From Parietaria judaica (Eukaryota; Streptophyta; Magnoliopsida; Rosales; Urticaceae): 64,000 nucleotides of DNA. The first letter of the stretch is position 1; every line of letters begins with the position of its first letter. The stretch covers positions 24,208,001-24,272,000 of the forward strand of contig OX940869.1 of NCBI GenBank assembly GCA_954871525.1, given 5' to 3'. Both the position numbers and the translations under genes were made by a program. The notes below the pieces were generated by a model. The model worked only from the letters and a program-made list of their open reading frames with translations, had not been told where the DNA came from and did no database searches. Below, one piece after another: positions 52,734 through 64,000 of this stretch.

Positions 52734-54482
52734 TGTTGGGTTATCTTGCGGATCTAGACCAAAAAAGAGTCTTCACTAACCATAAGAAATCGTGATCATT
52801 GGGTTTAACGCGTACTAGGTTAGAGTCCCATACCAAAAACCCTATCAATCCGTCCGTATAAACACAATACAGAGATTAATTTCCAGATCGTGATAAAATA
52901 ATTTTCTAAATTTTAAAACACGAAGTTGTTTTTAATCGTTAAGCCTTGAGTATTAAAAAATAATATCTTAAGCGAAAAATACCAAGATTGTGTACCTTAA
53001 TGTTCTAAGGTTTCCTAACTGCGTTCTTGATCTTCGTGAAGTCTCTGATCTTCGTTCATGAAGCTTTATGCGATTTCTGTGAAGAAGATTCTTTCAGAAG
53101 TCTTCCGATGTATCCTTCGGGATTACGTCGCCGGCATGCGTGGGCTCCCATTGAATAATTCTCGAAGCCCAAATACTCGAACAACTCTGAGAAGTTCCCC
53201 TGAGCAAATTCGCAAAAACTGAAGAGAGAGAGAGAGAGTTCGAAATTCTGAACTTGTGAGGATTTGATTTCAGGGTTAGCGAGCTACCCTATTTATAGGG
53301 TACTGGCACAACCACCTGGAGAAAATCTCTCAACTAATTTTTAGAGATTTACTCCAACCATTTAAGGATATTCACTCAAAGATTTGATTTAATAAATAAA
53401 TCAAATAAAGAATAAATTTAAAAAGAAATTTTTTCAGAAAATTCCCTAACGATTTAATAAATCAAATCTTATATATTTTCAAGATTTAATTAAAACAAAT
53501 TCACATGTGTATATTTATATGTAACCATGAATTTTATTATTCGAATCTCTATTTAAATATTTCAGGTATAAATACCAATATTTAATTTCTCTTATTTTCG
53601 ACGTAAATAAGAGTGTCATTTTCAGCCTTAAGTAAAAAATTGTTATTATCATAAATCTCAAACCGTCTGTTAGAATGACACGATTCAAAGTACAAGAATT
53701 TAATTTCCTACAACCCTAGGGATGTCCAATGATTAAATTCAATCATCTTTTTACAGTTTCATTGGCTTACCAAACTTTGGTACTTTTGCCATTATTTAAG
53801 GTAATCAGTGATACGTGACAACTATCACGAATCGAGCCTGATTGGAATATCCTATGTTCAAATATTTGAACATAATTGCGGTGTGGTCCTTGTGGAGCTA
53901 CAAAGGGGACTGATAAGCATACACACTTGAGATACGGTAAAAGTGTAGGCTTTTACCAACCTCAATTACATTCCACTGTACCTTTCAGCTGAACTCTCAA
54001 GTTTGTATTGATATTTATCTTCCTGACTAACGGTGTCCATTGATACAATCAGATTTCTTGTAATCTAGGTTTTCGTGTTATTATGATACTCATTAAAATG
54101 GTGAAATTTACCGTTCTGCTCTTTTGATGATACCGTCTTATTCTATGATTATTACAAATTACTCACTCAATGAATTATGAGTACGATGAGCTGATCATAA
54201 GTACATGTTTGATTTCCATAAACCATAATAACAATATAATAAAAACATTATCCATATATGCAATCGTGCAACTTATCCCGGTCAACCCTCTAATACCAAA
54301 ATAAAAGTGTTAAGAGCACTTAATTGTACTCTGTAACGATAATATAAGCCGAATCTTACAAGTCCACGATGCTCAGGACATCAACTGATTCCTATCTGAG
54401 CATCTAAGCGATTTTATCGTACTCTCATTAGACAAGTAGGATTTGCATCTGAATAGAGGGCATATGCAGAATATGTCCAACA
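52734..54482 (-). mobile_element. Solo LTR, family C (copy 3), reverse orientation; exact target duplication
   Basis: Plus-strand TGTTGGGTTATC...ATATGTCCAACA, that is TGTTGGACATATTCTGC to ATAACCCAACA on the minus strand. It is flanked by CTTTT (52729-52733 and 54483-54487). It has the same TATAAATAGGG promoter and TCTAGATCCGCA end region as copy 2, 1749 bp long. It inserted into the inverted-repeat element. Confidence 0.93.
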
Positions 54483-54670
54483 CTTTTCATGCACGATTAT
54501 TATAATGCATGGGAAGTCTCAAGTGACGCCTAGTTAGAGTAGCCGTTGAAAACCCAAACGACGGAAGGGCTATTGAATGGACATGTCCGAATGTTAATAT
54601 AAAGAGGGCAATTGATATTTATGCCTTACATCATCATCTCCATATCTCTCCGAAAACCCTCTCAATAGTC

Positions 54671-57326
54671 TGTTGGACATGTGTCCTTAAAAAAGCTATG
54701 TTTTCCCTAATTGTAAAAGATTTTGACCAAAGTCGTTGAATAAAAGATGTTACTTATTATGTTAATCTTATTTTAGTTTCTGGTAGAGTAAAATAGAATG
54801 TTAGTTCCATAGTTCATAAAGGATGCAACTATGTTATTATTATCACAACCAAGTCAATGTGAGGAAGAATTAATAATCATAATAAATGATCTTAAAAATG
54901 TATGTGACTTGATTAACTGAGTAGGAGCTCATTAATTGGATAATGTCATTAATGTGACTAAGTGATATAATGTTATTCTGGATTAAGTGTGTGTGTCACA
55001 CTCACTAGAAGTGCATTAAGTATGAAGCGGCTTCATACTGGACTGGACTTGACTTAATCTCCGGAAGTTGTCATATAAGACCATCACTGAAAACTTGGAG
55101 TTGAGTCACTAGTAGATGATCAAATGGATATTCGATTTAAGTCCTGAGTGACCTCGAGCTTGGACTGTTGACTTGATTGTTCTTTGATTTAACTGTTAAA
55201 GAACACATTTACTGTCGTTCCCAATTCTGCTATTTTGGGAACATGATAGTCAACAGATAAGGGTAGCTTGGTTATAGAAATGGACATCACATAACTCTCT
55301 TCAGAGTCAAGATGATGACCTTGATTGTTAGTGGTGAGAAGTGAGAGGAACTCGTGCGCAAATTATGAATCGAAACCATAAGTGGGTTACTCACAATATT
55401 ACTAACTAAGTTGAGGATGAAAATGAAATGAGAGGCAAAACGGTAAAAACCGCCTGCTCGTGTGTGGATCATCAAGTGAAAGATCAATAACCCAAATTTG
55501 ATTGTATCAATGGACACCTTGCAATAAAGGGAATAATATATATTGTATCACTAGAGAGTGCAGTCTCAGGTTTATAGTGGAATAACACCGAGGTTTGACG
55601 AACCACTAGCAGTTTGTTGAAGCTTCAGTGATACGGGTCCATGGTCCCCAGGATAGCTCCGGAACGGATGATACACAAAAGTACCAAAGTTTAGTACTTG
55701 AAATTTAACTGATAAAAGAAAGTAGAATTTAGATTTTTCATCAACTGCAAAGTTTTTGGAAATTAAATTCTAAGAGACTTTACTTTTTGACCGAATCATT
55801 TCGATGTACGGTTTGTGATTTAGAGAATTTCCAAGTTTACGATCGTTTTCGTAAATATGTGAAATTTAATCACATGTCACAAATTTCAATGGTGGTGTTG
55901 AACCACGACATTTAATGTGTGATATATAGATCAAAGGTCAATAATAAAATTTAATTATTTGGATTTAATTATTAATATTCTTATTAATAATTAAATAATA
56001 ATTAATAGATTTATGTTATTTAAATAAAAATATATATTTGGTATATATATGAATGTGTAGAAATAATGCGGCCCAAGTAAATGTGTAAGTTGGGCTTACA
56101 TGAATTTGTTTGGATTTGGACTTTCCAAATATGCAGCATAAGTACCTATGTTTAGGTACTAATGAAAAAACTTTGAAATTAATTTAGTTCATTAGATCGG
56201 TCAAGTTTGATCTTAACCGTTGGATCATGATAATTGATTTGGAAAGCTAAATTCGAAAATGACTTGGTGACCAAGCATGGATTTTAAAATTGCTTAATTA
56301 ATTATATCCATTGGATTAGTTTAAGATTTAATCTTAACCATTGGATTGGAAATTAATTAACATGTAAATATGGAATGCAAAATTCGAATTTATTATAAAA
56401 GAGGTCAATTTTTTTGCTTGGTGAACAAGTAACGAGGCTTGACTTTATGCTAAATAAATATGGTCTATTAGATTGGTTACTGAATTAATTCCAACCATTG
56501 AATCTAGACTATTGATTTCGAAATTTCCATATGCATGCATAGAGAAATCGAATTCTCTTATATAAGGAAGTGATTGGATAATTGATTTATTCATGGCTTC
56601 ATTATTTGGTTAAATCCCTAATTAATCCTAACCATTGGATCATTGGTTATTCAATCTTTGTCATTGCTTGGGAGTGATTAATTATATTTGCCCATTATGA
56701 ATTTGAAATTCATGCATGGAAACTTCCCTTATTGGCTTCTGCATGAGCTTTATATACAAGGCTCATTCTACACATTTCACACACCTTCCCCAGAGCAAGA
56801 ATTTGATCTGTCTCTCGCTCTAGAGTCTGCAAATTTCTTAGCCTCTGATCTCTCTTTTCTGGTTTGGCTTAGTGAGACGTTGTTCTCCAAAAGCTTTAAA
56901 AGAACCATCAGTTAAAGTTTTTGCGACGGAGTCTTGCCGGCAAGTCCCAGGCTTCGGTACAAGAAGTCCAGGAGAATATCCCGGAAGATCACGAGAGTTT
57001 CCCTCAGCATCGGCGAAGCCCTACCCAGTTCAGAACACGCAGCCAGAATCGTCATCACCTGAGGTACGGCCTTATGCATTGGGTCAATAAATGCAAACCT
57101 TTATTTACAGTTTATTTATTTCCTATAAACTAGATTATTAATAATGAATTATGAAAAGTTAAATTAGTAATAATTTATCAGATCTTGATTTTGGTTATCA
57201 TACGATGTTCAAATCGTTGCACGGGTAACAAGTTTTTCCGCTTTAAATATTTTAAAATGTTACCCGGACGGCTTGACGGCATAAATCGTGATAATATTAT
57301 CGGGAAACGTAATGACCTTCCCTGCA
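54671..57326 (+). mobile_element. LTR, family C (copy 4)
   Basis: Begins TGTTGGACATGTGTCC and aligns with copy 1 along its length, except for the chimeric block. It ends about CCTTCCCTGCA. The left flank TAGTC is not repeated at the right end, so this is either a diverged solo LTR or the left LTR of a truncated element continuing to 58917. A TATATACAAGGC promoter-like stretch lies near 56750. Confidence 0.8.
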
Positions 57327-57944
57327 CCGTATTCACCTCCGACGTTGAACATTAGTAGAGTATTTAAGAGGAGGCGGGAGTTTTATAAGTATAGCGAGCA
57401 TTTATGAGAGAGCTCGAGTTACCGTTTGAATGAATTGAGCTTCTATTTATTGGAGGGTCCAGGGATGTTTATGCAATTAAAAATTACTCCGAGAAGCCCT
57501 CGGGGTAAAATTATATGTTTTTCTGAGTCCCCGCGCCCTGCTCGATCCATCAGGACCGTCCGCTTGTCCATCTGACACTGCACGCGCCCACACGCGCGGT
57601 TTAAAGGGGCTGCACGCGCTGGGCGCGTCTGGTCCTACGAGGCGCGCACTGGAAAGGTCAGCAGGGGCGTCTAGACGCGTCCTCGCTCCTTGGTGTGCAT
57701 GTGGGGCCCGCGTGGTGTCTCCGAGTGGTTTTTTGGGCACCGGAGGCATCCTGGGGTTGTTTTTTTGACTTTTTATGGCATCATTGATTATTTTTGATAT
57801 TTTTAGGCGCATTTAGACACCTCATTTTACAACAGCGGGCCTCCAGAAAGCGTTTTGGGGTTGAAAACGATTTATTTATTAAAGAAATAATTAATTAAAT
57901 AATATTCCTTTATTAAATAAACTTTATAAAAATACCCCCCAACA
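57327..57944. other. GC-rich spacer between two family C LTRs
   Basis: Sequence at 57520-57760 is markedly GC-rich (CACGCGCCCACACGCGCGG) compared with all neighbours. It may be a remnant of a retroelement internal region or another insertion. A minus-strand frame here (57477-57812) is Pro/Arg-rich composition only. There is no primer site directly after copy 4. Confidence 0.4.
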
Positions 57945-58917
57945 AAATGTATTGCACAATGACATTTAATGTGTGATATTGAGATGAGTGAATAATAATA
58001 TAATTAAATTATTTGGATTTAATTAGTAATTTTTTTATATTATGATTAAATAAATATAGTTGGTCCATTAGATTGATTATGAAATTAATTTCAAGCATTG
58101 GATCTAGGCATTGTTTTTCGAATTAATATATATATATATATAGATTTTGAAATTATGGTATATAAGAATATGATTGGTTAATTGATTTACCAAGTCTTCC
58201 TTATTTAAATTCCTAATTAATTTAAACCATTTGATATTTCTAGATTCAATCTAGACCATTGATTTGAGAGAATTAATAATATTTACCCATAATAGAATTC
58301 AAAATTTTGGGAGGGAAGCTTCCCAAATTGGTTATGGCTTGAGCATATAAAGAGGAGGTTCATTCTACACATTTCACACACTTTCCCCAGAGCTAAAATT
58401 CGACCTTTCTCTCTTTCTAGAGTCTGTGATTTTTCTTAGCTTCTGATCTCTCTTTTTGGGTTCGGCTTAGTGAGACGTTGTTCTCCGGAAGCTTTAAAAG
58501 AACCTAAGTTTTGCAGCGGAGTCTTGCCGGCGAAGGCCACGCTTCGATACGAGGAGTCTAGGAGAATATCCTGGAAGATCATGGGAGTTTCCCTCAGCAT
58601 CGGCGGAGCCCTGTCTAGTTCAGAACGCGTAACCAGAAGTCGTCATATCTGAGGTACGGCATTATGCATTGGGTCTATAAATGCAAATATTTATTTACTG
58701 GTTTATTTGTTTCCTATAGACTAGATTATTAATTATGGATTATGAAAATTAAATGACTAATAATTTATCAGATCTTGTAATCGTGATTATCTGATAGACG
58801 ATTCGTTGTGCGGTGTTACAAGTTTTCCGCTTAAAATAATTTTTTAAATGTTACCCGGATGAATTGACGACTTAATATCGTGATAAATACGTGGAGTCGG
58901 AGCACCGATTCCCTACA
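57945..58917 (+). mobile_element. 5'-truncated LTR, family C (copy 5)
   Basis: Matches the 3' half of copies 1 and 4, from GACATTTAATGTGTGATATT through TATGCATTGGGTC to TTCCCTACA. The 5' half is missing. Together with copy 4 it may mark a rearranged LTR-internal-LTR element. Confidence 0.75.
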
Positions 58918-59545
58918 GCAAGGCAACCGGCGATGTACCACTAGTGGAAACAAGTATGCTGGGATCGATACGAGATTTGGGTAAATCATACCCGTGTTTA
59001 CGTCGAGAGCATCGTCTCTGTGTTTTGAATTTTTTTCATGCATATAATTTTAGTTACGTAACAATGTTTTTCCATGTTTGACCCATATTTCTTCCAATGT
59101 TTATACTTTAAATGTAATTTCTATGTAATTGCACCACCGATGTCGGTGGTTTTGAATGAACATGACTTTATTTTTTTTCGGTATGGAATATATTCGAAAT
59201 CGGACATATAGTTTACCCAGAATTCGGTTGAAAATTAATCCGAGTTCAGAATTTTTGGGATGTCTAGATCTTCGAATTTGGGGATATAAATATCCATGAC
59301 ATCGGATATAGCGTGTACAGAGTGTGTGACATCATCGAGGTCGGACATATAGAAGGGGTCGATGATTACGCTCGAATTCGGCCATAATCGCAAAGTGTTC
59401 CCCTAGTTCAGACATTTAACAATCGCAAATGTCGTTGCCTAGGTCGGACATATACACCGAATTCGGGTATAAATCAACGACCTCAGAGATAATACCAGGC
59501 ATCGGTAGGTTGGCAGAGGTCGGAGAACGAGAGATACAAAAATAG

Positions 59546-59660
59546 ACTCAGGGGTAAAATGGAAAGGAAATAGTGAACATCACTAATTTTTGAATTTTGA
59601 AACATTCATCACCAAGTTTCGAATTTTACCTACTTTCATCACTAGATTATGAATTTTTCC
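59546..59660 (-). repeat. Right terminal inverted repeat of the 9.3-kb element
   Basis: The reverse complement begins GGAAAAATTCATAATCTAGTG and matches the left terminus through AAATTAGTGATG and CATTTTACCCCTGAGT. Confidence 0.85.
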
Positions 59661-59989
59661 AAAAAAACTATATTCGTGGTTCAATCGCATAAGTCTCATG
59701 ATTGAGACTTAATAGTAGAAATAACCACATGTGTCTAATCAGATTACAAAAATAATTAATAAAAAAAAGGTTTTTATAGTTCTTATTTCTCTTGTTTCAT
59801 TTTATTAATCTTTTCCTTCTTTTCCCCGGATAATTATATAATTTTGTTGACCAAATATAGCGTGTTTTAACAGCTTGATTAGTGATAATTAAAAAAAAAC
59901 TAGACTAAGCAATTTATTGAATTTAATATATATTGTGTTATTTTTCTCTAGTGACTTTTCAACTTTAATCTGGTATTTATATATCCATG

Positions 59990-60890
59990 CTTATAAAGTT
60001 GTGGGAAATGCATTTGTAACATATAAATATATCTCCGTCACGAGAGACTCGGAACATATCTTTGTTAATTGGGACTTTGCAGATTTGATATGGATTTCTA
60101 TTTTTGATATTTTTTTCGAAGAACAATTAACAGACCTGGTTCACTTGCTTTACTTCTTTCTAATGCATTATCTATTAATCTTAGTCCTCATGTTTTTGCA
60201 CTTTAAAATACCGCTATTATTTTTGTAAGTTGGTTTATTTGGCATATTAGAAATGCTTGCTTATCTAAAGGTCATATTCCTAACATTAACAATTTCTTGA
60301 GACAGGTTTGGAAACTTACGAATGAGGCTAATTTCTTTATGCTAGACTTGACAAGCACTATAAAGGACTTAAGGATTTTGGAATTTTAGGGGTAGATTCT
60401 CATCCAAAAAAAGCTCCAAATATCTTTTCAGTAGTTTTGTTTCCTCCCTTCGCGTCTTGGTTAAAATGCAATACTGATGGCTCTTGTCTCGGTATTCCAT
60501 ATGTGGCTGGGGCTGGAGGCATTTTTAGAACCTACCGAGGGTTTCCTCATGGCTCCTTCGCTTTTCGGATCGACTCTGTTGTTGCCTTTGAAGTTGAACT
60601 GGTTGTTGCTATGTTTGCTATTGAAAAGGCTAAGGAGTTTCATTGGGAGACGGTATGGCTAGAATGTGACTCTAGCTACGTTGTTCAACTATTGCAGAGA
60701 CTATTTAAATGATGCTTCAGACTATTTAAGTTCAGGATAAGTCATATACATAGATAGGGAAATATAGCGGCAGATGTCGTAGTTAGTTTTGATGCTCAAT
60801 GTTCGGATCATCATTGGTGGGCTTCCCACCCTGATTTCTCCGCTTCCTTTGTTACGATGACTGTTAAGACGTATTTTCGCGTTGCACGTG
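59990..60890 (+). pseudogene. LINE-type retrotransposon relic (zinc-binding and RNase H domains)
   Basis: Broken frames give, in order: a zf-RVT-like stretch (RDSEHIFVNWDFADLIW, 60042-60095), a linker (FIWHIRNACLSKGHIP), then a plant RNase H-like domain at 60450-60712. That domain reads WLKCNTDGSCLG, AGAGGIFRTYRGF, AFEVELVVAMFAIEKAKEF, WLECDSS. After a stop comes the terminal motif ISHIHREGNIAADVV (60740-60785). This is the order at the end of plant LINE polyproteins. The Asp of NTDGS and Glu of FEVEL are kept. Several stops and shifts show it is dead. No reverse transcriptase part is visible. Confidence 0.8.
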
Positions 60891-60894
60891 TAAT

Positions 60895-62540
60895 ATGACG
60901 TTATGAATGTGAACGATAGGAATAAAGCGAGTGCGAAAAAGTAAAGGAACACCAATACTTTTTGGTAACGCAGTTCGGACTTCCTGTCACTACTTCTGCG
61001 GGGCACTCACCCAGATTAATCAACCAAGAGTTACAAGAGATGATTACAAACAGTAAATCATATGGACCCAAAGCATATAAAGGAAACTCCCCCTTGTTGT
61101 CACGCCAACAGCTTTGACATCCAGCATGTGAACTCTTGATGAACGACAAGATCCCCTTGCACATAATCAGATACGAACGTACCGTCCTTCTCCACTTCAC
61201 TCGTGAATTACTTATTGACTTCTTCTGAAGGTTTTAGAGATTGTGTCTATAAGTGCTAACAAAATTGGACCTCATTAGCGGGGACTAATAGGAGTTGGCC
61301 TTGAAAAACTTTCCGTCTTGAAGACGCAAATTACCTCCATGAATCTCTCCAGTATCGAATAATCACGCGATATTCTTCATGAACTTCAGCGTGATATTCA
61401 CCATTAATTGCAGGGAGAGGTCGACTCAATCACTCCTTGATTGAGGATGCGACTTAGATACTTTCCTGAAATACTCCACAGTTGTCATGACATCAAGTAT
61501 GTCACGACTTTGCATAAATAGACAAATCAAAATCATGAATAATAAATAAACAATAATCGAAATTCATGTTTCAACAATGATATTTGTCTGAGCGAACTTT
61601 CAGTTTCGTTAGTTCTCTACTCTTTTTTTTTTTGAACTCTTAAATTTTATATATATTACATGAGCTCCATTTCTTATTTTGCGTTCCATGAGTATCAGTC
61701 TGTTTGAAACTCAGGCTCGCATCCTAAGATTATGGGCTTCTATTTTTTATTAAAAAAATAAAATAATAAAAAAATGATAGCTAAATTATCAACGGATAGG
61801 TAAATTCATTGATTATTAAATAAATTTGTTACTCATGTAAATCACTGAAATAAAACCATAATTTGAACTAAACTAAAAAAAACTCTAGTCAAATTATCTA
61901 TCGTGCATACAATACTTGAATTTTTATATTTTCACTACTACAAACAAAGAGACTTTGCTATGCTTAATAATTATCGTGCAAAATTTGCACGTTAGTCTTT
62001 TTTTCCAAAATACATATACAAGTTTATTGTGAACCCTCGTGCCGGCTTTAAAATCCTAAAGAATTAAAGAGCGTTAGTTTATATTCTAAAAATTATTAAT
62101 ATAAAGTGTTTGTGTAGTCATTCATTTAAAGTAATTTTATAATATTTTTTTTTCAACTTTTACAAAAGAAACAAAACACTAAATATAAGTGTTTCCAACA
62201 TTTCTCTTTTTTAAATTGAAACTCACTATCTAAATTTTATGTTTTTATGATTTTTTCTTTCATCCTATTTACATTTATTTTAGATTTTTATATCTATTTC
62301 TATTTTTAAGAAGGAAACATAAAGTTTAAGTAAACTCGTTTTCAAAATATATTAGAAAAATCATTTAAGAAAAAATAAAATAAACAAACGCTACCTTAAA
62401 TTTTTTATTAAAAAAAAAAAATTTAGCCGCTAAAAAAATTTAAAAGTACAAAATTCGAAATATATTGTGCGGAAACACATTGCCAAATATCTAGAAGATG
62501 TTAAGATCAAATGTGAACATAAACCCACAATACTCACGTA
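60895..62540. other. Intergenic; possible degenerate LTR sequence, no gene
   Basis: 60930-61450 contains CACCAATACTTTTTGGTAACG and GGCACTCACCCAGATTAATC, resembling reversed copia-type retroelement sequence. No ends or domains could be defined. 61600-62540 is AT-rich and featureless. Confidence 0.35.
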
Positions 62541-62549
62541 TAACAACAT

Positions 62550-63439
62550 GAATTGTTTTACGGAATTAGAATAAAACAATTTAAAAAGGAAAAAAAATAT
62601 TTAATTATTTTTTTAAAATAAATCAATTTCTATTCGTGACGCCCTCGGGGGCTCGTTTCGTTATAAACGAGAAGCCCAAGAACCATAAAAACATTAAAAT
62701 AAATAAAGGCGCCTCGGGGGTCGAAAAATGCCTCGCGGCGTCGGGGGTCAAAAATTTAATATTTTATGGCAAGGGGTCTCCAAAATTAATTTTTAATTGC
62801 ATATAGACTCCAGGACTCATGATTCATTCAAATGGTAACTCATTCAAACGCTCTCCACGGCTATAAATTTCCGTTTTCCCGCGAACCCACAAATATTCTA
62901 CTAATGTTGGGCGTCGTAGGTGAATACACTCAATATTCTACTAATGTTGAGCGTCGGTTCTCCCTGATCTCGGGTGTTCGTATTTTTCCTCAGAGTCGGA
63001 GACAGAGAAGATGCCTAGAGCGGAAGCGCTGGAGAAATTCCCGGCACACCAGTAGCAAAGGAATCATGGCCTGATCGCTGACTTGTCCTACGAAGGTTCT
63101 GTTTCTCAAATGTCATCGGTCTATACCCTTAGTCTTATCCGACGGACTGGCGGAGATATTTAAACTTTGTGGCGATAGACCGAGGACCCAGTTCTAGCCC
63201 GACGTTAGTGAAGGGTCCGATCTATCGGATTTACTGGCACCCGATCATCGACCTGCTCTATGGGGGTTCTAGTTCCCTGCGGTTACCAGACCTGTAACCC
63301 GAGCTTTGTCATTCTAAGGCCCTGCGGTAACAGGTAGTGGATGACTCAGTTTTGGGCCCGCGGTTAGCAGAGGCTCCGACCCGCCCAGATCTAGGGATCC
63401 ACGCCTCAAGCCCAAAAGAAGCCTGCAATTCTGCAAACA
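62550..63439 (+). mobile_element. LTR, family B, plus orientation
   Basis: Shares GAGAAGCCCAA, CTATAAAT promoter context, and the CGACCTGCTCTATGGGGGTTC repeat unit with the reverse relic at 44406-45440. It ends near TTCTGCAAACA (63439). A 27-bp unit AATATTCTACTAATGTTG... is repeated at about 62892 and 62931. The left boundary is approximate and no reliable target duplication was found. Confidence 0.6.
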
Positions 63440-63509
63440 ATATTGTGCAAATGGGCCGCTAAAGTGTTTGATCTAATTTTAAGCATCTAGTATGAACTAT
63501 AGATGAGTA

Positions 63510-64000
63510 TGGGTGAAATCAGGTCGGGTACCCGGTACCCGGATCCAAAAACCGGGTATCTAAAAATAGATACCCGGTACCCGTAATCCGGGTAGCTAGT
63601 TTTTGATACCCGGATCCGGTACCCGGTTTTGAAAAATGGATTCGGGTTTTACCCGGATCCGTTTATTTATTTATTTATTTTTTTAAATATATTATCTCAA
63701 AATAAACATTGTCTCATAAATAAAAACATACATCTATTGTCTTAAAATTAAAATGCATAAAAAAACATAGCCTCGCGGTTTTTTCTTTGTTCCGCGCATC
63801 AAGCATCATCAACATCATTTGTAAACATATGATATGACAATAATAGAAAAAAAGTATTACAAGTAAAATAAACATGAGATAAAAATAATTAAATAAAATT
63901 AAAAGAAAATAAAATAATTAAAAAAATCGGGTATTAAACCGGGTACTGGGTACCCGGAATCTATGATTTTAATACCCGGTACCCCAAACCGGTTTTAAAA
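63510..64000. mobile_element. DNA-transposon-like element with GGTACCCGG repeats, cut by the window end
   Basis: GGGTACCCGG and CCGGGTA motifs recur at 63526-63660 and again, inverted, at 63926-63990 around an AT-rich core. This resembles the subterminal repeat clusters of small hAT-like elements. The motif contains the palindrome GGTACC. The right end lies outside the window, so neither inverted terminus nor target duplication can be confirmed. Confidence 0.55.

Larger units (their letters stand above)
50367..59660. mobile_element. Large inverted-repeat element (MULE-like), 9.3 kb, with nested LTRs
   Basis: About 115 bp at 50367-50481 reappear inverted at 59546-59660. They share TGATGAAAGTAGGTAAAATT, CGAAACTTGGTGAT and TTAGTGATG. 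Both arms contain many scattered TCGG/CCGA motifs, such as TCCGAACTCGGTGATGCTA (50800-51190) and GAGGTCGGACATATA (59290-59530). Flanks are A-rich (7 of 9 bases alike), so a 9-bp duplication is possible but not convincing. Long termini suit Mutator-like elements; no transposase frame was found. LTRs at 52734, 54671 and 57945 inserted into it. A frame at about 51835-52028 (LNDNEQWTADTDKEAIRNV) is unrecognised and might be captured sequence. Confidence 0.7.

Noticed and set aside
57477..57812. 111-codon Pro/Arg-rich minus-strand frame
   Set aside because: It follows from the GC-rich spacer composition and has no family match.

Overview
This is a eudicot nuclear genomic window. Spliced genes with GT-AG introns, plant-specific families (IQD, WRKY group IIb, plant cysteine oxidase) and many nested plant transposons show this. 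The sequence does not let me name a genus. Four host genes are supported: the 5' part of an IQD calmodulin-binding protein (minus strand, cut by the window start, 1-1515), a complete 11-exon mitochondrial GUF1/EF4-type GTPase (plus, 11861-15530), a WRKY group IIb transcription factor (minus, 16809-19606, start unclear), and a complete 5-exon plant cysteine oxidase (minus, 33895-35822).

Almost everything else that can be recognised is transposon. A young Ty3/gypsy chromovirus-like element (1862-8031) has nearly identical LTRs, a perfect 5-bp target duplication and a broken pol. It sits about 350 bp upstream of the IQD start codon. Downstream lie a solo LTR (21235-22843), a non-autonomous Helitron (24531-27756), two less certain solo LTRs (28238-29230, 30537-31159) and the PCO gene. 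From 38.8 kb to the end the window is a transposon nest: a solo LTR split by a second solo LTR (38845-43595 / 39021-42485), a reverse-oriented LTR relic (about 44406-45440), a solo LTR carrying a hAT element (47324-50105 / 49310-49999), a 9.3-kb element with about 115-bp inverted termini (50367-59660) that has itself received several LTRs, a LINE RNase H relic (about 59990-60890), another LTR (about 62550-63439) and one end of an element rich in GGTACCCGG repeats (63510-64000).

The host genes are independent neighbours, not a pathway or cluster. Functionally they point to calmodulin/microtubule scaffolding (IQD), organellar translation (GUF1), stress transcription (WRKY) and oxygen sensing through the Cys N-degron pathway (PCO). 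The clearest theme is transposon turnover. Four solo LTRs have exact 5-bp target duplications and two more have near-matching ones. One LTR carries a block copied almost exactly from another subfamily. The youngest insertion lies in a host promoter. I found no CRISPR array, rRNA or convincing tRNA gene, and no evidence for a new multi-gene system.
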